A stretch of DNA of 64,000 bases from VSJD01 sp964617825 (GTDB lineage Bacteria > Verrucomicrobiota > Kiritimatiellia > JAAZAB01). The stretch lies in assembly GCA_964617825.1 (NCBI GenBank), contig CAZTWL010000010.1, positions 1 through 64,000 of the forward strand. The letters run 5' to 3'. Made by a program: the position numbers and the translations under genes. Below, in pieces: positions 51,891 through 61,572 of the stretch. The notes beneath the pieces were generated by a model, which worked only from the letters and a program-made list of their open reading frames with translations, searched no databases and was not told the DNA's origin. Every line of letters begins with the position of its first letter. Position 1 is the first letter of the stretch.

Positions 51891-53476
51891 AGCGCGGCCT
51901 TGATCTTTAAGCGCCAGGCGGCTTCCTTGGGGAAGGTTTCAAACGACCGGAGCGACGCAAGCCTTCTGTCACCACGATCAATCCCGAGGGTTTGGAGCAG
52001 CCGGAAATCCTGCAGGCTTTCACCGAAGACCTCCCAGCGCATGGAATCGATGGGTCCCTCCTTGCCGGGGTAGACAACGAAGGTATCCCCGTAGGCCCAG
52101 CCCGGCCAGCGCTTGCCGTCCTGGGTAGTGAAGGGATTAATCAGGTTGCGGGTCTGGGATTCGTACCAGTAGTTGTAGCCCCAGTGCAGGAAACCCTGGA
52201 ACGGCCAGCGGTAGAAGAGGAAGCCGTGCATGGCGATCTTGGCAAGCGGCGTGTCGAGCAGACGGTTCAGGAACTTCCCGCGCGGCCCGCAGCAATAGTA
52301 GCACCAGCAGGGGATATCCTCGGCCAGAAAATCGAGCGCGGTCTTAATGCTGGGGACCGGCATATCGGTCAATTTTTCCCGGCCGAACCGGATATCCGAC
52401 AGGGCGTCCATAACCCTCATCCAGGGCGCCAGTTCGGCCAGCAGGGCGCGGGCCGCCTTGTAGTTCTGGAGCGGCTCATCGCCGTGCGGCTCGTCGGAAA
52501 CGTGGAAGAAGGAACGATCCAGCAGTTTTTCGGCCTTGAGAAAGCGGTGCAGGGCCGGCAGGTATTGGGCAAGGAAGCGGCGGTAGGTATTTGAGGTGGC
52601 CCCGGTATCGACCGGCCACAGCAGTTTCTCGGCGGCTCCCTGGCCCTCGTAAATCCGGATGGCGTGTTTGACGCCCCACTGGGTGAAGGGATGACACCAC
52701 TCGAAACGCTCCACACCCTGTAACCGGGCCAGGCGGATGTAGCGGCGGACATCCGACCAGTCAAAGGCATAACGCCCCTTCCCGGTCCGCTTCACGCGCA
52801 AGAGCTGGCTGGGACGTTTGACACCATCGAGCGGCGGGGTGAAGACGGGGACATAAAGCGTGTTCTGGCCGTGTTCCACAACATTTTTCATGTAGCGCGC
52901 CACAATCTCCCAAAACCGCCCGTCAAACAGATCGGTCTTGTACCAGTCGATCAACGCGTCGGCATAAAACCAGTGGGTAATGTCAAAATCGCGGCGGGGC
53001 TGAATAACCAGGCCGTGCAGTTTGACCGCCAGCTTGTGCACAACGGTTTTCCCGTTTTCGGGCGTTACGGTCACGATAATCGTATGACAGCCGGGGGCGG
53101 CGTTCTGACCGGGGCGGACTGTCAGCCAGAAGGCGTGGGTTTCGAAGGCCGGAAGCACGAGCGTGTTTTCGTCGAACAGCGGGTCCGGCACGTAACCCGG
53201 AATCATGTCGTGGCCATCTCCATCGCAAGAATCGGCAAGGATCGGCGTATTGTGATGCTCCACGGGAACGAATCCGACGCGGCGCACGCGGACCATCCAG
53301 CCGGCGGGTCCCTTAGCTTCCACGGTAACGGGGGTGTGCATATCGCTTCGCATCGCGACCTGAAAACTGAACTGCTCATTGCGCGCGGCTTCTAAGGCAT
53401 TTAGCGAAGCACGCGGGGGATGGGTGGAGGGGAAATGGCGGACCAGAGAAGTTGTGAGCCAAGTTTGCAAGCGCAT
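51875..53476 (-). CDS. DUF4091 glycoside-hydrolase-like protein
   Basis: 533 residues. The C-terminal half is a DUF4091 barrel: FFHVSDEPHGDEPLQNYK, with acidic residues in the catalytic position typical of TIM-barrel glycosidases, then IPCWCYYCCGPRGKFLNRLLDTPLAKIAMHGFLFYRW and LHWGYNYW. The N-terminal half is a beta-sandwich (ARNEQFSFQVAMRSD, GCHTIIVTVTPENGK). No signal peptide is visible, unlike many relatives, so it may act in the cytoplasm. AGGA precedes ATG 53476. The substrate is unknown. Confidence 0.87.
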   Translation of the reverse strand: MRLQTWLTTSLVRHFPSTHPPRASLNALEAARNEQFSFQVAMRSDMHTPVTVEAKGPAGWMVRVRRVGFVPVEHHNTPILADSCDGDGHDMIPGYVPDPLFDENTLVLPAFETHAFWLTVRPGQNAAPGCHTIIVTVTPENGKTVVHKLAVKLHGLVIQPRRDFDITHWFYADALIDWYKTDLFDGRFWEIVARYMKNVVEHGQNTLYVPVFTPPLDGVKRPSQLLRVKRTGKGRYAFDWSDVRRYIRLARLQGVERFEWCHPFTQWGVKHAIRIYEGQGAAEKLLWPVDTGATSNTYRRFLAQYLPALHRFLKAEKLLDRSFFHVSDEPHGDEPLQNYKAARALLAELAPWMRVMDALSDIRFGREKLTDMPVPSIKTALDFLAEDIPCWCYYCCGPRGKFLNRLLDTPLAKIAMHGFLFYRWPFQGFLHWGYNYWYESQTRNLINPFTTQDGKRWPGWAYGDTFVVYPGKEGPIDSMRWEVFGESLQDFRLLQTLGIDRGDRRLASLRSFETFPKEAAWRLKIKAALYRAK

Positions 53477-53557
53477 AAGTAATTCCTACAATTTTTACCT
53501 GTATTGATTCGTCGTTCGGCCTGTTGTCCATATTCCGTCATCAGCCATCCTTCGTCC

Positions 53558-54562
53558 CTATCCCGGTTCCGCGGGCATTTTCAGATGCAGGGCGCGTGGC
53601 ATCACGTGGACTTGGAACCGGTCGCTGGCCGGCCATTCCTCGCCATCGTATTGCGCCGTCTCCGGACGGGATAAACGCACATCGATCCGCTGCCCGCGAG
53701 CATAGACGGAATCTTTGTTTAACCGTTCGGACAGTGCCTGGATGCGGCGCGGATTATTACGAAAAGCCAGAAAATACTTGGCCAGATAATCCGTATGGCC
53801 GGTGAACACCAGCACATCGAGCAAGCCGTCATTGGCATACGCATCGGGACAAATGACGAACTCGCCTCCATAATTGCGGGTATTATTGATGACCAGATTT
53901 AGGATCGGGCCAGCATACCAGGGACGGCCATCAATGGTAATATCCGCATTCAGCGGTTTCTGCCGCCAGAACCTCTGCCCAACACACCAGCTGTAGAGCA
54001 AATTCCCCTTGATGATTCGGCGAATGAGCGGAACGCCCGATACTTCCTGTTTAAGACGATTGTGTTCCCGAAGAATGTTGGAATCCAGTCCAATCGTCAG
54101 GGCATTTACAAAATAGACTCCGTCAAGGCATCCCAGGTCAAGCCAGTAATCAGCACCGTAGAGAACGGCCGCCACAGCCCGGCGCAAATCGTTCACAAAA
54201 AAATTATCGCGGGCAGTCAGGCCGAAGGACTTGGCCATGTCATTGCCTGTGCCCGTGGGAATCAAAACGTAGGGCGGCAACTCCTGATCGGCATGGGCGG
54301 CACGATAGCGCATCAGGCCGTTGATCACCGCCGAATGAGTTCCGTCGCCGCCAACGCCGGCAATGGCCGTATAACACTCCGGCCCATTTTGTTCCAGCCG
54401 CCGGCTGACCTGAACATCCAGGGGTAAATCTTGTGCAGCCAGCAACTCACAGGAAATCCCGAAAGACTCGAGCAAGGCGGCAATTTTCGGCCAGCGTTGC
54501 AAGGCAATCCCGCTGCCGGCCGTCGGATTGAGCACGCAGAGAATATGAGGAGATGCTTGCAT
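53558..54562 (-). CDS. Diacylglycerol kinase family lipid kinase
   Basis: 334 residues from ATG 54562. The catalytic domain begins PHILCVLNPTAGSGIALQRWPKI, with the nucleotide-binding AGVGGDGTHSAVINGLM near residue 70 and PTGTGNDMAKSFGL near 105, all diagnostic of the DAGK/YegS/BmrU family. It phosphorylates diacylglycerol or a related lipid for phospholipid turnover. In a minus-strand run HAD, thiC, mazG, dagK with gaps of about 20-120 bases, so possibly co-transcribed. Confidence 0.92.
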   Translation of the reverse strand: MQASPHILCVLNPTAGSGIALQRWPKIAALLESFGISCELLAAQDLPLDVQVSRRLEQNGPECYTAIAGVGGDGTHSAVINGLMRYRAAHADQELPPYVLIPTGTGNDMAKSFGLTARDNFFVNDLRRAVAAVLYGADYWLDLGCLDGVYFVNALTIGLDSNILREHNRLKQEVSGVPLIRRIIKGNLLYSWCVGQRFWRQKPLNADITIDGRPWYAGPILNLVINNTRNYGGEFVICPDAYANDGLLDVLVFTGHTDYLAKYFLAFRNNPRRIQALSERLNKDSVYARGQRIDVRLSRPETAQYDGEEWPASDRFQVHVMPRALHLKMPAEPG

Positions 54563-54669
54563 GGCCTTCAACAAAAGCGCGACAATAAAGGATCAAAGCT
54601 GATGTGCCTGCGAGTATTTGCGACGTCCAAACTCCGTTACTCCGCCGTTCCCGCATTGTTCGCCGTCTG

Positions 54670-55518
54670 TCATCCGGCATCCGGCGCCTGGCGGCCATCT
54701 CCCGCGCGCTTGGCGTTTTTTTCAACAGCTTTCACCGCATTCCAGTGCGCATCCAGTTCGGGAAGGCTACATTGCGACAATTCGCGTCCAGTCTGACGAA
54801 CCCGCTGTTCCACCGCTTGAACACGTTTGGAAAATTTAACCACCGCCCGCTGTAAAACTTCCTCGGCATTCAACCCCTGAAACCGGCTGAGGTTCACCAC
54901 GGCAAACAGCAGGTCGCCAAGTTCTTCGTCGATCTGGGCCGCATCCCCCGCGGCCAGCGCTTGCTTGACTTCCGCCAGTTCCTCGTCAATTTTGGCCACC
55001 ACATCATGCACCTGGTTCCAGTCGAACCCCACCCTCGCCAGGCGCTTCTGAAGATGATGCGCCTTGTGCAGGGCCGGCATGTGGCGTGGAATATCGCCCA
55101 CCATGGAGGGGGGCGCGGCAGTCGGCTCGCGGCCGGCAGACTCCTTTTTTTCCAGCACCTTGATGGCTTCCCAATTTTTCAGAACTTCCTGGGATCCGGA
55201 TACGCTGGCATTGTCGAACACGTGCGGATGACGGCGAATTAGCTTGGCGCAAATGCGATCCACCACCTCATCGAAGGCAAACGCATCCTGCTCCCGGCGG
55301 ATCTGCGCCTGAAATACCACCTGCAAAAGCAAATCGCCCAGCTCATCGGCATGCTTGTCCGCCCGACCGGAGTCGATGGCGTCGATGACCTCGTAACATT
55401 CCTCGACCAGATACTGTTTCAGCGATTCCAGCGTCTGTTCGCGATCCCAGGGACAGCCACCCTCGCCGCGCAGTTTCGCCATGATATCGAGCAGATTCTG
55501 GATGGTATAGGTAGACAT
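54670..55518 (-). CDS. mazG: Nucleoside triphosphate pyrophosphohydrolase MazG
   Basis: 282 residues from ATG 55518. Two MazG domains: first LRGEGGCPWDREQTLESLKQYLVEECYEVIDAI with metal-binding EE..E and HADELGDLLLQVVFQA; second FDWNQVHDVVAKIDEELAEVKQAL with IDEELGDLLFAVVNLSRF. This full two-domain form hydrolyses (d)NTPs and, in some bacteria, lowers ppGpp. The C-terminus has an extra basic segment of about 45 residues after the family core. Confidence 0.95.
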   Translation of the reverse strand: MSTYTIQNLLDIMAKLRGEGGCPWDREQTLESLKQYLVEECYEVIDAIDSGRADKHADELGDLLLQVVFQAQIRREQDAFAFDEVVDRICAKLIRRHPHVFDNASVSGSQEVLKNWEAIKVLEKKESAGREPTAAPPSMVGDIPRHMPALHKAHHLQKRLARVGFDWNQVHDVVAKIDEELAEVKQALAAGDAAQIDEELGDLLFAVVNLSRFQGLNAEEVLQRAVVKFSKRVQAVEQRVRQTGRELSQCSLPELDAHWNAVKAVEKNAKRAGDGRQAPDAG

Positions 55519-55637
55519 GATAGCAACACGGAATTTGAAATTCGGCAATCAGGCACAAACATGAATGTACCAGCAAAATCGCCTTGCTTTGAAGGCACCT
55601 TTTCTCCGGCAACAATGGCAGGCTTATTCTGCGTTCC

Positions 55638-56933
55638 TCATTTTGCGTTCAGCGTATCGGCCAGCTTGCGAGAAATGCGCATTGCGCAAAAATCAGCCCC
55701 GCACATGGTGCAATGATCCTTCACATCCGCCAGATTGGGAGAAGACTGGCTGAAACGTTCGCGCGCGCGTTTACCGTCCAATGCCAGGTTGAACTGGCAG
55801 TTCCAATCGAACTTGGTCCGGGCGCGCGTCATGGCATCGTCCCAGTCGCGGGCGCCAGGCAGATTACGGGCCACATCGGCGGCGTGCGCCGCAATCCGAT
55901 AGGCTACCAAACCCTCCCGGACCTCGGCTTCCGTCGGCAAACCCAAATGTTCGGCCGGGGTCACGTAACAGAGCAGCGATGCGCCATAATAGGCCGCCGC
56001 TGTCGCGCCAATGCAGGAAGTGATGTGATCATAACCGGGAGCCACATCGGTCACCACCGGCCCCAACACATAAAATGGCGCGCCGGCGCATACGCGAATT
56101 TCGCGCTCGATGTTCATTTGAATCTGGCCGAAGGGCACATGGCCGGGACCTTCCACCATGACCTGCACGCCCCGCCGGCGACAGCGCTCCACAAGCTCTC
56201 CCAGAGTGTCAAGCTCCGCAAACTGGGCGGCATCGCTTGCATCCGCCTGACAGCCCGGTCGCAAGCCGTCACCCAGCGAGACGGTGACATCATGTGCCCG
56301 GCAGATATCGAGGACATCGTCCCAACGGGTATAGAGCGGATTCTCCTGACGGCGCTCAGCCATCCAAGAGGCCAAAATCGCCCCGCCCCGGCTGACAATT
56401 CCCGCCAGGCGCTTCATGGCCAGGGGCACATGCTCCTTGAGCAGACCGGCATGCAAGGTCATGAAATCCACACCCTGGTCAGCCTGCTCGGCAATGACAG
56501 CCAGCAGAACTTCGGGATCGAAAGACTCCACCGAGCCGCCTGTCCGGGAAACCGCCTCATAGATCGGCACCGTCCCGAAAGGCGCCGGACATTGCGCCAG
56601 CATGGCTTGCCGCAAAGACGCCAGATCGGTTCCCACACTCAGGTCCATAATGCAATCGGCACCTGCCTCCAGGGCCGTTTTCAGTTTGGTCAATTCGGTA
56701 ACGTTGTCGGATTGCGCCGCGGATCGCCCGATATTGGCGTTGACCTTGGTGCGGAACGGACGCCCGACAATCTGGGGAACCAAGCTCGCGTGTGCAGGAT
56801 TGGCGGGGAGAACCGCACGGCCGGCGGCGAGTTCGGCAACCACCTGCCCTACAGGCACCCGTTCACCCAGGGCTACAGCCTGCATGGCAGGCGTCACTTT
56901 ACCGGCGTGTGCGAACTCATACTGGGTTTGCAT
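55638..56933 (-). CDS. thiC: Phosphomethylpyrimidine synthase ThiC
   Basis: 431 residues, the short form lacking the N-terminal extension of Proteobacteria. TKVNANIGRSA, GADCIMDLSVGTDL, VSLGDGLRPGC, MVEGPGHVPFGQI, YDHITSCIGATAAAYYGASLLCYVTPAEHLGLP and the C-terminal cluster motif CTMCGADFC are all present. It converts aminoimidazole ribotide to HMP-phosphate by radical SAM chemistry. Only 18 bases separate it from the HAD gene upstream, and I see no TPP riboswitch in the gap or before the HAD gene. Confidence 0.96.
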   Translation of the reverse strand: MQTQYEFAHAGKVTPAMQAVALGERVPVGQVVAELAAGRAVLPANPAHASLVPQIVGRPFRTKVNANIGRSAAQSDNVTELTKLKTALEAGADCIMDLSVGTDLASLRQAMLAQCPAPFGTVPIYEAVSRTGGSVESFDPEVLLAVIAEQADQGVDFMTLHAGLLKEHVPLAMKRLAGIVSRGGAILASWMAERRQENPLYTRWDDVLDICRAHDVTVSLGDGLRPGCQADASDAAQFAELDTLGELVERCRRRGVQVMVEGPGHVPFGQIQMNIEREIRVCAGAPFYVLGPVVTDVAPGYDHITSCIGATAAAYYGASLLCYVTPAEHLGLPTEAEVREGLVAYRIAAHAADVARNLPGARDWDDAMTRARTKFDWNCQFNLALDGKRARERFSQSSPNLADVKDHCTMCGADFCAMRISRKLADTLNAK

Positions 56934-56951
56934 GGCAACCTTTCAATCTGA

Positions 56952-57674
56952 TCAACGGAACACGCAGGAATGCAAGAGCGCCTGTAAATCCTTGGCATGC
57001 ACATCCTTCAGGTCCTCTACCACCTGATCGGCGCCGCCGAAATCTTGGTAGGCGGTGAATTCGTCGTACGCCACGGCACAGCGCAGGCCGGCTTCGATCG
57101 CCGAACTGCAGGCCACGGAGTTTTCAACCACGGCCACACAACGCCGCGCCGGAACGCCAATGGCCTTGCAGACCATCAACCAGCAATCCGGGGTTGGCAC
57201 AATCACGGCCGCTTTCTGCACGACGCGCAGGCAAACCCTTTCCTGAAGCCCAAGATGAATGAGCAAGGCTTGGGCCTTTTCGTCAGGCAGGAACGACAAA
57301 GCCCCGATTTTCATATTAAGCTTGGCCGCATCGGCCAAAAGGTCATTTAGCGTGGCATTCAATTTAACCGCCGGACGCGTAATTTCACGGAAAAACACTT
57401 CGCGAATCTCGCCGGCCAGCTTATCCGCCGCCAGGGACTTCTTGTCCGCCATGGCAAGCAGCCGCTCCAGCCCCTGTTCCAGCGGAGTCGCCAGCCCAAA
57501 TCGCGACCATAGCACGGGGGTCAGGTCAATTTCTTTGTTTTTAAGGACTTTCTGGCAGGCCTCAAACAGGAGGCGCTGGCCGGGCATGGCCAATTTTTCA
57601 AGTTCGAATACCAGCCCGGTGGCTAAAGGTGGCATCACGGTTTTTTTCCGGGTTTCATCGGTTTGCGTACCCAT
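56952..57674 (-). CDS. HAD-fold protein lacking catalytic aspartates (pseudoenzyme)
   Basis: 240 residues from ATG 57674. The fold follows beta-phosphoglucomutase-type HAD proteins: a cap of helices after motif I, then IGALSFLPDEKAQAL (motif II serine) and VAVVENSVACSSAIEAGLRC (motif IV position). Motif I, normally DxDGT, reads ELEKL in LVFELEKLAM, and motif IV has EN where ED is usual, so phosphate transfer through an aspartyl intermediate is not expected. It precedes thiC by 18 bases, suggesting a role tied to thiamine synthesis, perhaps binding or regulatory. The GTG three codons upstream is a weaker start. Confidence 0.75.
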   Translation of the reverse strand: MGTQTDETRKKTVMPPLATGLVFELEKLAMPGQRLLFEACQKVLKNKEIDLTPVLWSRFGLATPLEQGLERLLAMADKKSLAADKLAGEIREVFFREITRPAVKLNATLNDLLADAAKLNMKIGALSFLPDEKAQALLIHLGLQERVCLRVVQKAAVIVPTPDCWLMVCKAIGVPARRCVAVVENSVACSSAIEAGLRCAVAYDEFTAYQDFGGADQVVEDLKDVHAKDLQALLHSCVFR

Positions 57675-57708
57675 AATAGTCACACTCCATTCTACGGGCC
57701 ATAGGTTA

Positions 57709-57714
57709 ATTATA
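57709..57714 (-). promoter_or_regulatory. Possible -10 box for the HAD-thiC operon
   Basis: A perfect TATAAT on the minus strand, 35 bases before the HAD start, without a recognisable -35 at proper distance. Confidence 0.35.
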
Positions 57715-57910
57715 TATGTTTGATTGTCGATTGCCGCTTTCCGATCGAAAAATCGGCAAACAGCCCCACCCGCCTATATCGCCGGACGAAGTCCTGCGGA
57801 CGGATAGCACCAAAGAAGGATCGACACCCAAAACCGGCAATATATGACGGTCTGGCACTATATGGTGTCAAACGAACCCCGTCAAGCATTTTGAATTTCA
57901 GAGAAACATC

Positions 57911-57939
57911 TTGACTTTGCGAGCATGAGTTGATATTTT
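57911..57939 (+). promoter_or_regulatory. nusA operon promoter
   Basis: TTGACT (57911-57916), 17-base spacer, TATTTT (57934-57939). Transcription would start near 57946, leaving a 45-base leader before ATG 57991. That makes the earlier ATG at 57961 less likely as the start. The 236 bases between the HAD start and this promoter contain nothing else recognisable. Confidence 0.65.
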
Positions 57940-57990
57940 GCACTTTTATGTGTTGGGGGCATGGAACGCGTTGACAGAACAGGATCCGCC

Positions 57991-59268
57991 ATGAGTAGCA
58001 ACGAACTTTTGGCCGTTATCGAAAATATGGAAAAAGAGCGTGGCATTGACCGCGACTATCTAATCCAGATGGTCGAGGCAGCGCTCATCTCGGCCTCGAA
58101 AAAGGGCGTGGGCCCGGCGCGCGATTTGCGGGTGGTTATCGATCGCAAAACCTTGAGCATCAATGCGTATAACAAGGTTGAGGTCGTCGAACACGTTCAC
58201 TCCAAGAATACCCAAATCACGCTTGAGGATGCCCGCCGCATCAAGCCGGACGCCAAGTTGGGCGACTGGGTGGAAGCGGAAATAACCGCCAAGGAATTCG
58301 GCCGGATTGCGGCCCAAACCGCCAAACAGGCTATTATCCAACGCATCCGCCAGGCTGAAAAGGAAATTGTCGTCAAGGAATACAAGGATCGCTTGGGCGA
58401 CATCGTCAGCGGCTCGATTGTGCGCTTGGAGCGAGGTGATGTGATCATCGATTTAGGACGGGTGGAAGCGATCATGCCGCTGCGGGAAAGGGTTCCCACG
58501 GAAGAATATCAGATTGGCGATCGCTTGCGCGCCTTTGTCCTCAGCGTCCAGGACCATGTCAGCGGGCACCATATTGTGCTGTCCCGCAGTCATCCGGATT
58601 TTGTCAAGCGCCTGTTTGCCCTCGAAATTTCCGAAATCGCCGACAACACCGTGGAAATCAAGGGCATTGCCCGCGAAGCGGGATACCGCACAAAGATTGC
58701 CGTCTTCAGCCACGACGAAAAAGTTGACCCGGTCGGCGCCTGTGTCGGCATGAAAGGCATGCGCGTCAAGAATATCGTCCGCGAATTACTCGGCGAAAAG
58801 ATCGATATTGTGCGCTGGAGTCCTGACATCAAGACTTATGCAACCAACGCGCTCAACCCGGCCAAACTGAACAAAGTGATCGTGGACGCGCCCAATGCCA
58901 AAATTACCGTGATTGTCGATGCCGATCAGTTGTCGCTGGCCATCGGCAAACGAGGCCAGAACGCAAGGCTGACATCCAAGCTGCTGGGCTGGAAAGTCGA
59001 CATTCAGAAGGACAAAGACGATGTCAGCTTTGAAGAGAAAGTGGCCATGGCCATTGAAAAGCTTACGCATCTTAAGGGCGTGGAGCGGGGCATTGCGGAA
59101 AAACTGGTGCATGCCGGTTTTCTGACCCTGGAAGGCATTATCGAAGCCGATGTCGGCGACTTGGTCGAGACCACCGGATTAGACGAAACGACGGTATGCG
59201 CAATCAAAGAGGCGGCGGCCGCCGCCGTTGCGCAACCTACTGAACCGCAACCCAATACTGGCGAATAA
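57991..59268 (+). CDS. nusA: Transcription elongation/termination factor NusA
   Basis: 425 residues from ATG 57991, which has AGGA six bases upstream. NusA N-terminal domain (ELLAVIENMEKERGIDRDYLIQMVEAAL), S1 domain (GDIVSGSIVRLERGDVIIDLGRVEAIMPLRERV), two KH domains (VGACVGMKGMRVKNIVRELLGEKIDIV; LSLAIGKRGQNARLTSKLLGWKVDI), then a helix-hairpin-helix tail (LVHAGFLTLEGIIEADVGDL). NusA modulates pausing, termination and antitermination. First gene of the nusA-infB-rbfA-truB-ribF-rpsO cluster. Confidence 0.97.
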   Translation: MSSNELLAVIENMEKERGIDRDYLIQMVEAALISASKKGVGPARDLRVVIDRKTLSINAYNKVEVVEHVHSKNTQITLEDARRIKPDAKLGDWVEAEITAKEFGRIAAQTAKQAIIQRIRQAEKEIVVKEYKDRLGDIVSGSIVRLERGDVIIDLGRVEAIMPLRERVPTEEYQIGDRLRAFVLSVQDHVSGHHIVLSRSHPDFVKRLFALEISEIADNTVEIKGIAREAGYRTKIAVFSHDEKVDPVGACVGMKGMRVKNIVRELLGEKIDIVRWSPDIKTYATNALNPAKLNKVIVDAPNAKITVIVDADQLSLAIGKRGQNARLTSKLLGWKVDIQKDKDDVSFEEKVAMAIEKLTHLKGVERGIAEKLVHAGFLTLEGIIEADVGDLVETTGLDETTVCAIKEAAAAAVAQPTEPQPNTGE

Positions 59269-59274
59269 GACCCC

Positions 59275-61428
59275 ATGCGCGTTTACGATTTGGCCCACGA
59301 ATTGAATATTCCCAACAAGGAGCTGATCGCCAAACTGGCTTCAGCCGGCATCACAGTCAAGAGTCCTTCCAGTTCAATAACCGATGAAGCAGCGCAACTG
59401 CTCCGGAGCCACTTTTCAAAAGCAACTGCAGCCGCGGTGGCACAGCCTGCGGCGGCGCCACAGCATCCGGCGGCAGCACCGGCCAAAACACCCGAGAAAC
59501 CGGCGGTTAAGCCGGCGATTAAGTCCGCGGAAGCACCCGTTCCCAAGCCACACCCTCCGGTGGCGGCCAAGCCGGCGCCCAAACATATTCCCAAGCCGCC
59601 TGAAAAGCCGGCGGTCAAGCCGCCGGAGCCGATTCCGGTGCCCACTCCGTCCAAGAGCAAGGTGATCACCGTGCGCGGGGCAATTATCGTCCGGGAACTT
59701 GCGGAACAAATGGGCCTCAAGCCTAATCAGCTGATTATCGAGCTGATGGCCATGAATGTCCTGGCTTCCATTAACGAACGCATTGATTTAAAAGTGGCGC
59801 AGCAGATCGCCGAAAAACACGGCGCGATCTTGGAACACGAGAAAAAGCCGGTGGACCAGAAGCCGCAGGCCAGCAAAGCGGAAGACACCCCCGAGGAAGC
59901 GGACCGTCCTGAAGATTTGGAACCTCGCCCGCCGGTGGTTACCTTTCTCGGTCACATCGATCACGGTAAAACCTCCCTGCTGGATCGCATCCGCAATGCC
60001 GCCGTGGCCAAAAGCGAGGCGGGCGGCATTACCCAGCACGTGGGCGCCTATACCATCGAATATCAGAACAAGAAAATCACTTTTTTAGACACCCCCGGTC
60101 ATGCTGCCTTTACCGGCATGCGCGCGCGCGGCGCCAACCTGACGGATATCGCCATCATCGTCATTGCCGCAGATGACGGCATCATGCCCCAGACCGAGGA
60201 AGCCATCAAGCACGCGCAGGCCGCCAAGACCACCATCATTGTGGCCATCAACAAAATGGATTTACCCGCGGCCAACCCCGACCAGGTCAAGCGCCAGCTG
60301 CAAAGCATCGGACTATCTCCAGAAGACTGGGGCGGAACCACCATTTGCGTCCCGGTCAGTGCCGCAACCGGCAAGGGCATCGCCCATCTCCTGGAAATGA
60401 TTCTATTGCAGGCGGAAATTATGGAGCTCAAGGCCAACCCCAAGGGGCGCGCGCACGGTTACGTCATTGAAGCGCAGTTGGAGCCGGGCATGGGACCCAC
60501 CGCCAACTTGATGGTCACGCGCGGCACCCTGCACGTCGGCGACATCATTATGGCCGGACCTTACTGGGGACGCGTCAAGGCGTTGATCAACGATCACGGA
60601 ATCAAGCTGCGGACGGCCTCGCCATCCATGCCGGTCAAATGCATGGGCCTTTCGGGCGTGCCACAGGCCGGCGAGGTCTTCCAAGTGTTTACCAGCGATC
60701 GCGTCGCGCGCGATTTGGCCAAACATCGTACCGATGAGATGCTGGCTGCGCGCATGATTGTGCCCAAAAAAGCTTCGCTGGACACCATGGCGGAACAAAT
60801 GCAGCAGAACCAGCGCCTGGAACTTAAGCTGATTTTAAAATGCGATACACAAGGCTCCCTTGAAGCCATTCGAAAGGTGCTGGGGGAAATTAAGAGCGAA
60901 AAAATATCCATTTCCATCGTCATGGACGGCGTGGGCAACATCAACGAAAACGATGTCCTGCTGGCCAGCGCCTCGGATGCAATCATTATCGGATTCAACG
61001 TCAGCAAGGAAGAAAAGGTCTCCCGGGCACAGAAGGCCGAAGGAATCGAAATCCGGCTCTACAGCATCATTTATCAGATTGCTGACGAAATCAGGGAAGC
61101 CATGAGCGGAATGCTGGCGCCCGAGTTACGCGACAAATTAATCGGCCGGGCGGAAGTCCGCCAGGTATTTCCCATATCCAAGACCGGCAATGTAGCCGGC
61201 TGCCTGATGGTTTATGGCCGAGTCAACACCCGTTGCAAAGCCCGCGTCAAACGCGCCGGCGAGTTGCTCTACGAAGGGTCAATCCTGACCTTGAAACGTT
61301 TTCAGGATGAAGTCCATGAAGTGCGCGAGGGTCAGGAATGCGGCATCCGCCTCAAAAATTATGCGGACGTGGCGCCGGCTGACACCCTGGAATTTTATGA
61401 GGTCGAAAAAATCCCGCAGAAGTTATAA
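59275..61428 (+). CDS. infB: Translation initiation factor IF-2
   Basis: 717 residues, short for the family because the N-terminal linker is small. IF2N domain (RVYDLAHELNIPNKELIAKLASAGITVKS) is followed by an Ala/Pro/Lys-rich linker (about 55-125), a second IF2N-like segment, then the G domain with GHIDHGKTS (G1), GITQHVGAY (G2), DTPGHAAFTGMRARGA (G3) and NKMD (G4), and the beta-barrels. The linker's repeated APKPxxKP codon pattern is DNA-repetitive. IF-2 brings initiator tRNA to the 30S subunit. Follows nusA by six bases. Confidence 0.97.
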   Translation: MRVYDLAHELNIPNKELIAKLASAGITVKSPSSSITDEAAQLLRSHFSKATAAAVAQPAAAPQHPAAAPAKTPEKPAVKPAIKSAEAPVPKPHPPVAAKPAPKHIPKPPEKPAVKPPEPIPVPTPSKSKVITVRGAIIVRELAEQMGLKPNQLIIELMAMNVLASINERIDLKVAQQIAEKHGAILEHEKKPVDQKPQASKAEDTPEEADRPEDLEPRPPVVTFLGHIDHGKTSLLDRIRNAAVAKSEAGGITQHVGAYTIEYQNKKITFLDTPGHAAFTGMRARGANLTDIAIIVIAADDGIMPQTEEAIKHAQAAKTTIIVAINKMDLPAANPDQVKRQLQSIGLSPEDWGGTTICVPVSAATGKGIAHLLEMILLQAEIMELKANPKGRAHGYVIEAQLEPGMGPTANLMVTRGTLHVGDIIMAGPYWGRVKALINDHGIKLRTASPSMPVKCMGLSGVPQAGEVFQVFTSDRVARDLAKHRTDEMLAARMIVPKKASLDTMAEQMQQNQRLELKLILKCDTQGSLEAIRKVLGEIKSEKISISIVMDGVGNINENDVLLASASDAIIIGFNVSKEEKVSRAQKAEGIEIRLYSIIYQIADEIREAMSGMLAPELRDKLIGRAEVRQVFPISKTGNVAGCLMVYGRVNTRCKARVKRAGELLYEGSILTLKRFQDEVHEVREGQECGIRLKNYADVAPADTLEFYEVEKIPQKL

Positions 61429-61572
61429 ACTCCGTTTCCGGCTCTGTGTCCCCCGTTCGGCCTTATCTGCGAGCGGTTGTTAATCTCTTGACCCGGCATT
61501 GCTGACAATTGTGTGCGGGGGGCGATTCCCAACGAATTACAAGGAACGAAGAATAATTAACGGTTGATCCCC

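Noticed and set aside
56934..57990. TPP riboswitch upstream of thiC or its operon
   Set aside because: The THI-box core elements are not present in the 18-base gap or in the region before the HAD gene.
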